Source: Nocardioides marmoribigeumensis (GTDB taxonomy: Bacteria; Actinomycetota; Actinomycetes; Propionibacteriales; Nocardioidaceae). Taken from it: a DNA stretch of 64,000 bases. The DNA lies in NCBI RefSeq assembly GCF_031458325.1, contig NZ_JAVDYG010000001.1, positions 1,302,001 through 1,366,000 of the forward strand, written 5' to 3'. The number at the start of each line of letters is the position of its first letter. The first letter of the stretch is position 1. This document shows positions 8,030 through 16,792 of the stretch, piece after piece. A program made the translations under genes and the position numbers. The notes under the pieces were generated by a model. It saw nothing but the letters and a program-made list of their open reading frames with translations. It was not told where the DNA came from and made no database searches.

Positions 8030-9001
8030 TCAGCCGGCGTAGGAGTGCATGCTCCCGCCGCCGAAGAAGAAGTTGATCCCGACGAAGTTGAACAGCAGCG
8101 AGGCGAACCCGATCAGCGCGAGCATCGCCGCGGCCTTGCCCTTCCAGCCCGCGGTCGCCCGCGCGTGGAGGTAGGCGGCGTAGCAGACCCAGGTGATGAA
8201 CGCCCAGACCTCCTTGGGGTCCCAGTTCCAGTAGGAGCCCCAGGCGTACTCCGCCCAGATCGGGCCGGCGATGAGCACCGCGAAGGTCCACAGCGGGAAC
8301 CCGACCGCGTGCACGCGGTAGGCGAAGCGGTCGAGCGCGTCGCCGGCGGGGAACAGCCGCGAGATCCGCGCCAGCCGGGACCCCGGCCGCTCCTCGCCGC
8401 GGGCCTTGAGCAGGAACACCAGGGAGGCCAGCGCCCCCAGGGCGAACGCGCCGGAGGACACCATCGCGGCGCCCACGTGGATCACCAGCCAGTAGGAGTG
8501 CAGGGCCGGCACCAGCGGCCCGGCGGAGGTGATCAGCAGCAGGTTGGCGGCCATGAGCGTGACCACGACGAACGCGGTGAGGAACAGCCCCAGCCAGCGC
8601 AGGTCGAGGCGCCGCAGGAGGGCGAGGTAGCCGATGACGACGACGAGCGTCCCGGTGACGGTGAACTCGTACATGTTGCCCCAGGGCACCCGCACCGGGT
8701 CGGTGGCGAACGAGCGCGCGACCACGCCGACCAGGTGGAGCAGGGCGCCGACGACGGTCAGCGCGACCCCGATGCGCGCCGACGACTCGATCTTGAGCTC
8801 CCAGCGCTCCAGCGCCTCGGCCGACGGCGCGGCCTCCGCGGGGCCGGGGGCGCCGACGGCCACGCGCTCCCGGCGTACGGCGGCGGGGCGGCTCATCGAC
8901 CGCGCCCACTCCGCGACGTGGGCGAGCAGGGCGCCCGCGTAGACGAACGAGGCGAACATGATCGCCCGGTCGCTCAGCTGGGCGAAGTCCTCGATGCTCA
9001 C
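8030..9001 (-). CDS. ccsB: CcsB/CcsA-type cytochrome c biogenesis protein (heme handling)
   Basis: A 323-residue polytopic membrane protein of the ResC/CcsA family, the heme-delivering half of the system II cytochrome c synthase. The tryptophan-rich heme-binding segment WGSYWNWDPKEVWAFITW lies in the last third, and conserved histidines flank it (in SYWLVIHVGAA and YRVHAVGFPLW). The GTG at 9001 is chosen because GGTGG lies just upstream and the sequence before it is a low-complexity repeat. It follows resB by 70 bases and ends the hemL-phosphatase-resA-ccdA-resB-ccsB operon. Some authors name the ResC partner ccsA and ResB ccsB. Confidence 0.9.
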   Translation of the reverse strand: MSIEDFAQLSDRAIMFASFVYAGALLAHVAEWARSMSRPAAVRRERVAVGAPGPAEAAPSAEALERWELKIESSARIGVALTVVGALLHLVGVVARSFATDPVRVPWGNMYEFTVTGTLVVVIGYLALLRRLDLRWLGLFLTAFVVVTLMAANLLLITSAGPLVPALHSYWLVIHVGAAMVSSGAFALGALASLVFLLKARGEERPGSRLARISRLFPAGDALDRFAYRVHAVGFPLWTFAVLIAGPIWAEYAWGSYWNWDPKEVWAFITWVCYAAYLHARATAGWKGKAAAMLALIGFASLLFNFVGINFFFGGGSMHSYAG

Positions 9002-9009
9002 GCTTCCAC

Positions 9010-9070
9010 CGCCTTCGCTCCGCTCGGCGGCGGAGCCAGGCGTGAGTTGTCGGTTCGCTCGCTTCGCTCG
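9010..9070. repeat. Short TTCGCTCG-rich repeat between resB and ccsB
   Basis: The 70-base gap holds CCTTCGCTCCGCTCGG and, further on, TTCGCTCGC followed at once by TTCGCTCG, plus a partly inverted GGCGGCGGAG. It is a low-complexity extragenic element of the kind common in high-GC actinobacteria. It may be a transcript-stability stem inside the operon. Confidence 0.45.
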
Positions 9071-9071
9071 T

Positions 9072-10679
9072 TCACGCTGTCTCCTCCGGGGGTGCGTCGG
9101 TGCGGTCAGTATCACCGGCCGTCTCGGGGACGACCAGGCCGAGCAGGGTGTGGACCTCGTCGTCCAGGGTCTGGCTGACCGTCGAGCGGTCGAGCCCGGC
9201 CACCTCGACGCGGGTGCCCTCGGGGGTGTCGAGGACCCGCACCCACGCGCGGCGGCGACGGATGAACAGCGAGCCCATCAGCCCGAGGAGCCCGATCGTG
9301 ATCGAGACCAGGGTCGGGGTCTTGGCCGGGGCGTCGCTGACCTGGAGCTTGACCCAGCGCTGCCAGCCGTCGAAGCGCACCGTGCCGAGCCCGTCGGGCA
9401 GCTTCACCGCGCGCCCCGGCGAGAGCACGATCTGCAGCGGCGTGCCGTCCTTGCCGAGCACGGGCTTCATCCGGCGGGTGTCGAGGTCGTAGACGGACTG
9501 CGGCAGGCCGTCGTCCAGGCCGAGGTTGCCGGCGTAGGCGCGCAGCGACAGGCCCGGGTTGAGGGCGTCGGGGAACGCCGAGAACACCCCGCGCTGCTTG
9601 GTCGCGGCGAAGGTCGGGAGGAAGAAGCCGTCGAGGCCGATCTGCTTCGGCTGGGCCTCGGGTGCCTTGACCACGCCGTACGACGCGAAGCTGGCGTCCT
9701 GCGGGAGGAAGACCGTCGGACCGGAGTAGACCTCCTTGCCGCGCCCGTCGGTGACGGTGACCACCGGGGCGTAGCCGTGGCCCACGAGGAAGACGCTCAC
9801 GCCGTCGAGGACCAGCGGGTGGTTGACCTCGATCCGCTGGGTGCGCTCGGGCTCCCCCGGCGCCTCGGTGTAGGTGAGGTGCGCCGCGAACGACTCGGGC
9901 TGGCCGCGGTGGGTCCCGGAGGGGATGAACTTCACGGTGAAGTCGTCGACGGTGAAGTGCAGCGGCGGCAGCTGCTCGGGGTCCATCAGCGTGCCGGAGT
10001 CGAAGGTGTCGTACTGCGAGACCAGGTTGGTGAAGCCGCGGCCCACCGGGACGATCACGCCGCCCTTGAACCCCCACAGCTGGCCGGCGGCGAAGCACAC
10101 CAGCACCGCGATCACGGAGACGTGGAAGAGCAGGTTGCCGGCCTCGCGGAGGTAGCCGCGCTCGGCCGACACGGCGTCGCCGGAGGCCACGACGCGGTAG
10201 CGCCTCCTGCGCAGCACCTCACCGGCCCGCTCCAGCACCTCGGCGCCGCTGCGGGAGGTCAGGGCGGTGGCGTGGGCGGGGAGCCGGTCCAGACGGCGGG
10301 GCGCGGCCGGCGGTCGCGCCCGGACCGCCCGGGCGTAGACGCCGAGCCGCGGCACGATGCAGCCGACGAGCGAGAGCATCAGCAGCAGGTAGATCGCGGA
10401 GAACCAGACCGAGTCGTAGACCGAGAAGAGGCCGAGCTTCTCGTAGAGCGGCGTCAGGCCCGGGTGGTCGGCCTTCCAACGGAGCACCCGGGAGGCGTCG
10501 ATGTTCTGCTGCGGGACGACCGAGCCGGGCACGGAGCCGAGGGCGAGCAGCAGCAGGAGCAGGAGCGCCGTGCGCATCGAGGTGAGCTGGCGCCACCCCC
10601 AGCGGGCCAGCTCGCGCGGCGCGAGCGGCGGCGGGGCGCCGGTCGCCTCCCTCTCGGTGGTCGAGCTCGTCGAGACCAT
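9072..10679 (-). CDS. resB: ResB family cytochrome c biogenesis protein
   Basis: A 535-residue membrane protein, the ResB/Ccs1 partner of CcsB in system II cytochrome c maturation. Hydrophobic spans occur at about 35-55 (ALLLLLLLALGSVPGSVV), around 83-103 and near 180, followed by a large extracytoplasmic domain and a last span near 470 (LVSITIGLLGLMGSLFI). The ATG overlaps the ccdA stop as TGATG. The first codons (MVSTSSTTE) are encoded by a dispersed palindromic repeat, so the N-terminal dozen residues are probably not functional sequence. The C-terminal acidic tail is variable in the family. Confidence 0.92.
   Translation of the reverse strand: MVSTSSTTEREATGAPPPLAPRELARWGWRQLTSMRTALLLLLLLALGSVPGSVVPQQNIDASRVLRWKADHPGLTPLYEKLGLFSVYDSVWFSAIYLLLMLSLVGCIVPRLGVYARAVRARPPAAPRRLDRLPAHATALTSRSGAEVLERAGEVLRRRRYRVVASGDAVSAERGYLREAGNLLFHVSVIAVLVCFAAGQLWGFKGGVIVPVGRGFTNLVSQYDTFDSGTLMDPEQLPPLHFTVDDFTVKFIPSGTHRGQPESFAAHLTYTEAPGEPERTQRIEVNHPLVLDGVSVFLVGHGYAPVVTVTDGRGKEVYSGPTVFLPQDASFASYGVVKAPEAQPKQIGLDGFFLPTFAATKQRGVFSAFPDALNPGLSLRAYAGNLGLDDGLPQSVYDLDTRRMKPVLGKDGTPLQIVLSPGRAVKLPDGLGTVRFDGWQRWVKLQVSDAPAKTPTLVSITIGLLGLMGSLFIRRRRAWVRVLDTPEGTRVEVAGLDRSTVSQTLDDEVHTLLGLVVPETAGDTDRTDAPPEETA
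10656..10678. repeat. Dispersed palindromic repeat, copy 1 (start of resB)
   Basis: GGTGGTCGAG-CTC-GTCGAGACCA is an imperfect palindrome. In the opposite gene-relative orientation it matches the copy at 56587-56611 with two mismatches in 23 bases. It is fused to the first codons of resB. Confidence 0.6.
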
Positions 10680-11431
10680 CACACGTCCACCCCGTAGCCC
10701 GAGCTCCACCCGCGCAGGTCGGCGACCAGGACGTCCCACCAGCCGGTGAGCAGCAGCAGGCCCACCACGACGAGCATCGCGCCGCCGAGGCGGGTCACCC
10801 AGACCTGGTGGCGGCGTACCCAGCGCACGGCGCCGAGGGTGCGGCGGTAGGCCAGTCCCAGCAGGACGAACGGCAGCCCGAGCCCGAGCGAGTAGGCGAC
10901 GCTGAGCAGCACGCCGCGACCGACCGTGCCCTCGCTGAGGGCCATCGACTGGACGGTGACGATCGTGGGACCGAGGCAGGGCGTCCACCCGATCGCGAAC
11001 AGCAGCCCGAGCAGGGGCGCCGCGCCCAGCCCGACCGCGGGCAGCCGGTGGACGCGCACGTCGCGCTGCAGCAGCGGCAGGCCCATGAACACCAGCCCGA
11101 CGGCGACCGTGACGCCGCCGAGGACCCGGGAGATCACGTCCTGGTAGTCGTAGAGCCACGCCCCCAGGGCGCCGGTGGTCATGCCGACCACGACGAACCA
11201 GGCGGTGAAGCCGAGCACGAACAGCGTCGTGCCGAGGAGCATGCGACCGCGGTGAGCGTCCTCCTCGAGGTCGGCGCCGCTGAGCCCGGTGGCGTAGGAG
11301 ACGTAGCCCGGCAGCAGCGGCACCACGCAGGGCGAGAGGAAGGAGACGGTCCCGGCGGCGCCGGCGACGGCCAGCGCCACGGGCATGGTCCCCGAGGAGA
11401 CCTGGTCGACGAACCAGTCCGCAGCGCTCAC
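10679..11431 (-). CDS. ccdA: CcdA-type thiol-disulfide transmembrane protein
   Basis: A 250-residue protein with six hydrophobic spans of the CcdA/DsbD-beta family. It passes reducing equivalents from cytoplasmic thioredoxin across the membrane to reduce apocytochrome c via the ResA-like protein. The two conserved cysteines are in FLSPCVVPLLPGY (first span) and WTPCLGP (fourth span). The GTG start overlaps the resA stop (GTGA) and its stop overlaps resB, so translation is coupled through resA-ccdA-resB. Confidence 0.92.
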   Translation of the reverse strand: MSAADWFVDQVSSGTMPVALAVAGAAGTVSFLSPCVVPLLPGYVSYATGLSGADLEEDAHRGRMLLGTTLFVLGFTAWFVVVGMTTGALGAWLYDYQDVISRVLGGVTVAVGLVFMGLPLLQRDVRVHRLPAVGLGAAPLLGLLFAIGWTPCLGPTIVTVQSMALSEGTVGRGVLLSVAYSLGLGLPFVLLGLAYRRTLGAVRWVRRHQVWVTRLGGAMLVVVGLLLLTGWWDVLVADLRGWSSGYGVDV

Positions 11432-12021
11432 GCGTCCGCCCTCGGCACGGCCAGCTTCTTGCCGGTGACGTCCTCGACCACGCCGTAGACCGTCGACAGG
11501 TCGGCGGGGCCGAGGATGCGCGCGGCGACCCGGCCCTGCCGGTCGATGACCACGATCGACGGGATGCCCAGGGGCGGCAGCGTGCCGCGGAAGGCCAGCA
11601 GCGTGCGGCCGTCCTCGTCGTAGATCGAGTCGTAGGAGATGTCGAACCGGTCGAGGAAGCTGCGCACGTCGACCTTGTTGCGGTCGCGGGTGTTGATGCC
11701 CAGGAAGGTCACCCCGTCGTCAGCGAGGTCGCGCGCGGCCCGCGCCAGCCCGGGCGCCTCCTTGCGGCAGGGCCCGCACCAGGAGCCCCAGACCGGCATC
11801 ACCACGACGCGGCCACGCAGGCCGGCCAGGGAGACCTGCTTGCCGTCCACGGTCTGCCCCGCGACCTCGGCCGCGGGCGGCTCGCGCTCGGTGGTGTCGA
11901 GCACCTTGACCGAGAGGTCGGGGGTGACGAACCCGTCGTTGCCGCTGCGCAGCTCCTCCTTGCAGCCGGTCAGCAGCAGGAGCGCGGCCACGAGGGGCGC
12001 GACGGCTCGGAGGACCCTCAC
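11428..12021 (-). CDS. ResA/TlpA-like thioredoxin lipoprotein
   Basis: A 197-residue membrane-anchored thiol-disulfide reductase. The N-terminus is a lipoprotein signal with lipobox LLTGC at about residues 17-21, followed by a thioredoxin fold with the redox motif WCGPC (GSWCGPCRKE). The cis-proline region is GIPSIVVID. It probably keeps the CxxCH cysteines of apocytochrome c reduced, receiving electrons from CcdA. The GTG start overlaps the stop of the phosphatase gene by four bases. The order resA-ccdA-resB-ccsB supports the assignment. Confidence 0.9.
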   Translation of the reverse strand: MRVLRAVAPLVAALLLLTGCKEELRSGNDGFVTPDLSVKVLDTTEREPPAAEVAGQTVDGKQVSLAGLRGRVVVMPVWGSWCGPCRKEAPGLARAARDLADDGVTFLGINTRDRNKVDVRSFLDRFDISYDSIYDEDGRTLLAFRGTLPPLGIPSIVVIDRQGRVAARILGPADLSTVYGVVEDVTGKKLAVPRADA

Positions 12022-12689
12022 GCCGGCGTGTTCTCCTCGGGGGCGCCGCCGGTCGAGAACGGCGACCTGCGGTCCTTGAGCGGGATGAGGTCGCCGGCCG
12101 GCTCGCTGTAGGTCAGGCGCACGAGGTCCTGCCCCTCGAACTCCAGCGAGGTCAGGCTGCACAGCGTGCACTGCCGGCGGCGGGGGTCGTGCAGGAACGA
12201 GCGGTTCTCCACGTGCAGGCGCGTGATCCAGATCGGCAGCTGGTGGGAGACGATGAGGGCCTCGTGGCCCTCGGCGTCGCGGCGGGCGTCGTGCACCGCG
12301 GCCATCATCCGGTCGACGACCTGGCGGTAGGGCTCGCCCCACGACGGCTTGAACGGGTTCCAGAGGTACTTCCAGTAGCGCGGCTTGCGCAGGATGCGGT
12401 CGCCCTGCCCGAACGGCTGGCCCTCGAAGACGTTGGAGGACTCGATCACCCGCTCGTCGGTCTCGATCTCCAGCCCCAGGGCCCGGGCCGTGGGGTCGGC
12501 GGTCTCCCGGGTGCGCTCGAGCGGCGAGGTGCGGATCAGGGTGACGTCGCGCGTCCCGAGCGTCTCCGCGACGCGCTCGGCCATCTCGACGCCGCGCGGG
12601 GTCAGGTGGTAGCCGTCGCTGCGACCGTAGAGGATGCCCTGCGGGTTGTTGACCTCACCGTGGCGCAGCAGGTGGACGACGGTCTTCAT
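12018..12689 (-). CDS. Histidine phosphatase (phosphoglycerate mutase-like) family protein
   Basis: A 223-residue protein with the RHG signature LLRHGEVNNP at the N-terminus (catalytic His about residue 9), an Arg in TSPLERTRETA, and the second catalytic His in LIVSHQLPIW. This is the histidine phosphatase superfamily; the substrate is unknown. The ATG is preceded by AAGGAG. It sits 14 bases after hemL and overlaps the resA-like gene, the same arrangement as Rv0524-Rv0526 in M. tuberculosis as I recall it. A role tied to heme or cytochrome synthesis is only inferred from this placement. Confidence 0.88.
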   Translation of the reverse strand: MKTVVHLLRHGEVNNPQGILYGRSDGYHLTPRGVEMAERVAETLGTRDVTLIRTSPLERTRETADPTARALGLEIETDERVIESSNVFEGQPFGQGDRILRKPRYWKYLWNPFKPSWGEPYRQVVDRMMAAVHDARRDAEGHEALIVSHQLPIWITRLHVENRSFLHDPRRRQCTLCSLTSLEFEGQDLVRLTYSEPAGDLIPLKDRRSPFSTGGAPEENTPA

Positions 12690-12703
12690 CTGGCTCCTTC
12701 GCG

Positions 12704-14032
12704 TCAGGACGGGTCGGGTACGGCGGCCGCCGCGCGGGCCGCGGCGGGCAGGGCGGTGAGGACCCGGTCGACGGCGGCGTCGTCGTGGGCCGCCGAGAGG
12801 AACCACACCTCGAACGCGCTCGGCGGGAGGTGCACACCCTGCTCGAGCATCGAGTGGAAGAACGCGGCGAACCGGTCGGTCCGCTGGGCGGACGCGCCGG
12901 CGAAGTCGCGCACCGCGTCGACCCCGTCAGCCTCGGTGAAGAACACGCTGAACATGGTGCCGTCGGTCTGGACCAGGTGGGGCACCCCGGCAGCCGACAG
13001 CGCCTCGCCCACCCCGGCACGGATCGCCTCGCCGGCGCGGTGGAGGTGGGCGTAGACCTCGTCGGTGGCGAGCCGCAGCGTGGTGAGGCCGGCGGTGGCC
13101 GCGACCGGGTTCCCCGACAGGGTGCCGGCCTGGTAGACCGAGCCGGTCGGCGCCAGCGCCGCCATGACGTCGGCCCTCCCGCCGAACGCGGCCGCCGGGA
13201 AGCCACCGCCCATCACCTTGCCGAAGGTGAGCAGGTCGGGTCGCCAGCCCTCGAGCTCGCCGTCCAGGCCCCACCGGCCGTGGGCGTGGGTGCGGAAGCC
13301 GGTCATCACCTCGTCGGAGACGAACAGCGCCCCGTGGGCGGCACAGGTCTCGGAGAGGAACCGGTTGAACCCGGGCTCGGGAGCGACCATCCCCATGTTG
13401 CCGGGGGCGGCCTCGGTGATCAGGCACGCGATGCGGTCGCCGTGCTCGGCGAACGCCGCGGCGACGGCGTCGCGGTCGTTGTAGGGCAGCACGAGCGTGT
13501 GGGCGGTGAAGTCGGCCGGGACACCGGGGGTCCCGGGGACGGCGAAGGTGGCCAGCCCCGACCCGGCCGAGGCCAGGAGGGAGTCGACGTGGCCGTGGTA
13601 GCAGCCGGCGAACTTCACCACGAGGTCGCGACCGGTGAACCCGCGCGCGAGCCGGATCGCCGACATCGTCGCCTCGGTGCCCGAGGACACCAGCCGCACC
13701 TGCTCGACCGGGGCCCGCTCGACCAGCGCGGTGGCGAGGTCCACCTCGGCCGGCGTCGGGGTGCCGTACGACGTGCCGCGGGCGACCGCCCCGCTGACCG
13801 CCGCGACCACCTCGGGGTGGGCGTGGCCCAGGATCATCGGCCCCCACGAGCAGATCAGGTCGACGTACTCCTGCCCGTCCACGTCGTAGAGGTAGGGGCC
13901 CGAGGCGCGGGTGATGAAGCGGGGCGTGCCCCCGACGGCGTTGAAGGCGCGCACGGGTGAGTTGACCCCGCCCGGAGTCACCTGGCGGGCGCGCTCGAAC
14001 AGCGCGGCGGAAGCGGGGGTGGGGACGGGCAC
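12704..14032 (-). CDS. hemL: HemL, glutamate-1-semialdehyde 2,1-aminomutase
   Basis: PLP enzyme of the C5 pathway that turns glutamate-1-semialdehyde into 5-aminolevulinate, the product that HemB uses. The 442-residue product has the cofactor lysine in [11 protein letters not shown] (K272), the phosphate-binding SSGTEATM (about 116-123), and the gating segment around [10 protein letters not shown]. The GTG at 14032 gives the usual N-terminus ([21 protein letters not shown]). The frame stays open further upstream into the intergenic region, but no family sequence is found there. It heads the operon that continues into cytochrome c maturation. Confidence 0.95.
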   Translation of the reverse strand: MPVPTPASAALFERARQVTPGGVNSPVRAFNAVGGTPRFITRASGPYLYDVDGQEYVDLICSWGPMILGHAHPEVVAAVSGAVARGTSYGTPTPAEVDLATALVERAPVEQVRLVSSGTEATMSAIRLARGFTGRDLVVKFAGCYHGHVDSLLASAGSGLATFAVPGTPGVPADFTAHTLVLPYNDRDAVAAAFAEHGDRIACLITEAAPGNMGMVAPEPGFNRFLSETCAAHGALFVSDEVMTGFRTHAHGRWGLDGELEGWRPDLLTFGKVMGGGFPAAAFGGRADVMAALAPTGSVYQAGTLSGNPVAATAGLTTLRLATDEVYAHLHRAGEAIRAGVGEALSAAGVPHLVQTDGTMFSVFFTEADGVDAVRDFAGASAQRTDRFAAFFHSMLEQGVHLPPSAFEVWFLSAAHDDAAVDRVLTALPAAARAAAAVPDPS

Positions 14033-14158
14033 CGGGCCATTGTCCCCGACCGGACCCAGGCCCGAGGAGGGCGGCCGGGCGAGGTGTGACGCACCTGTCA
14101 CCAGGGCACTCTCAAGGTGTGAACGGCACCACAGCGGACTAGCCCGCTCGGCCGTAGG

Positions 14159-14175
14159 TTTGGGACCTTGGTCGG
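14159..14175. promoter_or_regulatory. GGGAC-N4-GTC site upstream of the transglycosylase gene
   Basis: TTTGGGAC-CTTG-GTCGG matches the sites before the CAP-domain and EEP genes and half of the DosR/NarL-type consensus GGGAC-N4-GTCCC. The right arm is imperfect (GTCGG). Confidence 0.4.
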
Positions 14176-14287
14176 CCGTCCATGATAAATCACACACCGA
14201 AGGTCCTAGGACCCTAGGCTTGGTTGCGGAGAGCTGTGCCCTCCGACTCAGGGGGCCTCTCACAGGGGATGAAAAACAGGCTCGCGC

Positions 14288-14315
14288 CGTAACCGAGAGG
14301 CGCTCGGATCGTTGA
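14288..14315 (+). promoter_or_regulatory. BldN-type promoter CGTAAC-N16-CGTTGA
   Basis: CGTAAC (14288-14293) and CGTTGA (14310-14315) are separated by 16 bases. This equals the -35/-10 consensus I know for Streptomyces sigma-BldN promoters. Transcription would start near 14322, giving a leader of about 60 bases before the ATG. A gene for a BldN-like sigma factor is at 24805. Confidence 0.7.
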
Positions 14316-14383
14316 GAGGCTGTTCGAGGGAGAGAGACACCGGCTGCGGCAACCGCACCCGGCGACAAGGGAGTTAGGCACAC

Positions 14384-15661
14384 ATGAACCACCGCATGAC
14401 CAGATGGCAGAAGGCGACTGCCCTTGTCCCCCTGGCCCTGCTGTCCGGCGCATGGACCGCGAGCCTCGCGGTGTCCAGCGCGACCGCCGACGACGGCGAG
14501 GCCTCGGCCAAGCTGCCCGATGGCAGCACCGTCCCGAGCAAGGCGATCGAGGACCCCGCCAGCGTGTCGGCCCCCGGCCAGATCGCGCCGGGCATCCCCA
14601 CCGGCGGCGCCGACAAGGTCCTGTCCAGCGCCTCAGCGAACGGCATTCCCGCGGCCGCGCTCGCGGCCTACCAGCGCGCCGCGCAGGTGATCGACAGCGC
14701 CGACCCGTCCTGCCACATCGAGTGGCCCCTCATCGGCGCCATCGGCCGGGTGGAGTCCAACCACGGCACCTACGGCGGCAACACGCTCAGCGACCAGGGC
14801 GTGTCCACCCCCGGCATCATCGGCATCGCGCTCAACGGCTCCAACGGCACGCAGCGCGTCGCGGACACCGACGCCGGCGAGTTCGACCGGGACAAGACCT
14901 TCGACCGCGCGGTCGGCCCGATGCAGTTCATCCCCTCGACCTGGCGGGTCGTCGGCGTGGACGGCGACGGCGACGGCAAGCGCAACCCGCAGGACATCGA
15001 CGACGCCGCCCTGGCGACCGCGGTCTACCTCTGCTCCGGCGACGAGAACCTCGGCAAGCGGGCCGGGCAGGAGTCGGCGGTCTACCGCTACAACCACAGC
15101 CAGGACTACGTGAACCTCGTCCTGTCCATCGCCGACGCCTACGCCTCCGGCGACTACAGCGCCACCCCCAACGGCTCCACGTCGAGCACCACCTTCACCC
15201 CGTCCTACGGCGACTCGGTCTTCGGCGGCGCCAGGAGCGGCACCCGCGGCTACAAGGGCGCGCGTGCGCCCAAGGCGCAGCAGGCCCAGACCCAGCAGCC
15301 GACGACCGGCACCGGCTCGGGCTCCACCACCACCGGAGGCGGCACCACCACCACCAGCGGCGGCGGCAGCAACCCCGTCACCGGTGGCGGCGGCACCAGC
15401 AGCACCACCAGCGACCCGGGCAAGGTCGTGCAGGACACCACCAAGTCGGTGACCGGCACGGTCACCAACACCGTGACCCCGCTGCAGAAGGCCACCGAGT
15501 GGTGCCAGTCCAACTACAGCGCGGCCAAGCTCGACGCGATGGGCGGCGTCACCAAGTGCGCCAACGCCTACCTCGACGGCGGGGCCGCAGCGGTCAACAA
15601 CCTGCTCACGAGCCTCACCGACACCGTCGGTGGCGCGACCGGCGGCCTCCTCGGCAACTGA
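14384..15661 (+). CDS. Secreted lytic transglycosylase
   Basis: A 425-residue secreted peptidoglycan lytic transglycosylase of the MltB-like SLT type. A Sec signal peptide (hydrophobic core [14 protein letters not shown]) precedes the catalytic domain at about 85-245. The catalytic glutamate is in [16 protein letters not shown] and the substrate groove motif is [12 protein letters not shown] low-complexity Thr/Ser/Gly linker (about 300-345) leads to a C-terminal segment with two cysteines ([12 protein letters not shown] and [11 protein letters not shown]). The ATG has GGGAG about ten bases upstream. It is monocistronic and ends in a strong terminator. The upstream BldN-type promoter suggests control by the sigma factor at 24805. 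Confidence 0.9.
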   Translation: MNHRMTRWQKATALVPLALLSGAWTASLAVSSATADDGEASAKLPDGSTVPSKAIEDPASVSAPGQIAPGIPTGGADKVLSSASANGIPAAALAAYQRAAQVIDSADPSCHIEWPLIGAIGRVESNHGTYGGNTLSDQGVSTPGIIGIALNGSNGTQRVADTDAGEFDRDKTFDRAVGPMQFIPSTWRVVGVDGDGDGKRNPQDIDDAALATAVYLCSGDENLGKRAGQESAVYRYNHSQDYVNLVLSIADAYASGDYSATPNGSTSSTTFTPSYGDSVFGGARSGTRGYKGARAPKAQQAQTQQPTTGTGSGSTTTGGGTTTTSGGGSNPVTGGGGTSSTTSDPGKVVQDTTKSVTGTVTNTVTPLQKATEWCQSNYSAAKLDAMGGVTKCANAYLDGGAAAVNNLLTSLTDTVGGATGGLLGN

Positions 15662-15684
15662 CCCGGCGTCCACGCAGCACCACC

Positions 15685-15720
15685 GAAGAAGCCCCGGACC
15701 ACCCGGTCCGGGGCTTCTTC
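15685..15720. terminator. Bidirectional terminator between transglycosylase and hemB
   Basis: GAAGAAGCCCCGGACC and GGTCCGGGGCTTCTTC form a perfect 16-bp stem around an ACCC loop. It lies between two convergent genes and has A/T-rich ends on both sides, so it can serve both. Confidence 0.9.
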
Positions 15721-15740
15721 GCGGTGCCGGGGGCGTGGGG

Positions 15741-16751
15741 TCAGAACCCCTCGCGCAGCCACGGGGCGGCCTCGGCCGCCCAGTAGGTCAGGACGACGTC
15801 GGCGCCCGCGCGCCGGATGCTGGTGAGCGTCTCCAGGATGGCTGCCCGGCGGTCGATCCAGCCGTTGGCCGCGGCCGCCTCGACCATCGCGAGCTCGCCG
15901 GAGATGTTGTACGCCGCCACGGGCACGTCCACCGCGTCGCGCACCTCGCGCAGCACGTCGAGGTAGGCCAGCGCCGGCTTCACCATGACCAGGTCGGCGC
16001 CCTCGGCGATGTCGAGCAGCGCCTCGCGGACGCCCTCGACCCGGTTGCGCGGGTCCTGCTGGTAGGTCCGCCGGTCGCCCTGCAGGCTCGAGTCGACGGC
16101 CTCGCGGAAGGGCCCGAAGAAGGCCGAGGCGTACTTCGCCGAGTAGGCCAGCACCGCCACGTCCTGGTGCCCGGCACCGTCGAGGGCCTGCCGGACCACG
16201 GCGACCTGGCCGTCCATCATGCCGCTGGGGCCGACCACCTGCACGCCAGCCTCGGCCTGCGCGACGGCCATGTCGGCGTACACCTCGAGCGTGGCGTCGT
16301 TGTCGACCGACCCGTCGGCGGCGAGCACACCGCAGTGGCCGTGGTCGGTGAACTCGTCGAGGCACAGGTCGGCCATCGCCGGCAGGGCGTCACCGACCTC
16401 GGCGACGACGTCGCGGATCGCGACGTTGAGGATGCCGTCGGGGTCGAGCGCACCCGACCCGACCGCGTCCTTGTCCTCCGGCACCCCGAAGAGCATGATC
16501 CCGCCGAGCCCCAGCTCGGCCGCCTCCGCGGCCGCGGCCCGCAGCGAGTCGCGGGAGTGCTGGACGACCCCCGGCATCGAGGTGATCGGCCGCGGCTCGT
16601 CGAGCCCTTCGCGCACGAACACCGGCAGCACGAGCTGGCGCGGCGCGAGCGTGGTCTCCGCGACCAGCTCGCGCAGCGCCGACGTCCGCCGCAGCCTGCG
16701 CGGGCGTACGACGGGCCGCTCGAGGCCCCCGGGCATGCTCACGTCGCTCAC
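15741..16751 (-). CDS. hemB: HemB, delta-aminolevulinic acid dehydratase
   Basis: Porphobilinogen synthase, condensing two 5-aminolevulinates. The 336-residue product has both Schiff-base lysines: K206 in [13 protein letters not shown] and K258 in [11 protein letters not shown]. The metal site segment [15 protein letters not shown] keeps Cys130 and Cys140 but has Asp132 where a zinc-type enzyme has its middle cysteine. A TAGGGT box ends six bases before the GTG start, so it is probably leaderless and transcribed apart from hemACD, although it follows hemD closely on the same strand. Confidence 0.95.
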   Translation of the reverse strand: MSDVSMPGGLERPVVRPRRLRRTSALRELVAETTLAPRQLVLPVFVREGLDEPRPITSMPGVVQHSRDSLRAAAAEAAELGLGGIMLFGVPEDKDAVGSGALDPDGILNVAIRDVVAEVGDALPAMADLCLDEFTDHGHCGVLAADGSVDNDATLEVYADMAVAQAEAGVQVVGPSGMMDGQVAVVRQALDGAGHQDVAVLAYSAKYASAFFGPFREAVDSSLQGDRRTYQQDPRNRVEGVREALLDIAEGADLVMVKPALAYLDVLREVRDAVDVPVAAYNISGELAMVEAAAANGWIDRRAAILETLTSIRRAGADVVLTYWAAEAAPWLREGF

Positions 16752-16757
16752 CCCTCG

Positions 16758-16763
16758 ACCCTA
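16758..16763 (-). promoter_or_regulatory. -10 box of leaderless hemB
   Basis: TAGGGT on the minus strand, six bases before the hemB GTG and within the 41-base gap after hemD. It suggests hemB has its own start of transcription. Confidence 0.55.
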
Positions 16764-16792
16764 CGGCCCGGTCGGTTTCCCTCGGCCCGGAC

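Larger units (their letters stand above)
14033..14383. other. 351-base divergent intergenic region between hemL and the lytic transglycosylase
   Basis: No gene is seen. The stretch holds a GGGAC-N4-GTC site (14159-14175), a 12-bp palindrome GGTCCTAGGACC (14202-14213) directly followed by a TAGGCT -10-like box, a GCCTCTCA/TGAGAGGC complementary pair (14255-14262 with 14313-14320), a perfect BldN-type promoter (14288-14315) and a TGCGG-CAA-CCGCA hairpin near 14345-14360. All point toward the plus-strand gene. Confidence 0.6.

Noticed and set aside
14221-14383. A ydaO-type c-di-AMP riboswitch before the lytic transglycosylase gene
   Set aside because: Such switches often precede wall-hydrolase genes in actinobacteria, but the conserved GGGGUGAAUC and GACAGCUNACCU segments are absent, and a BldN-type promoter lies inside the region.
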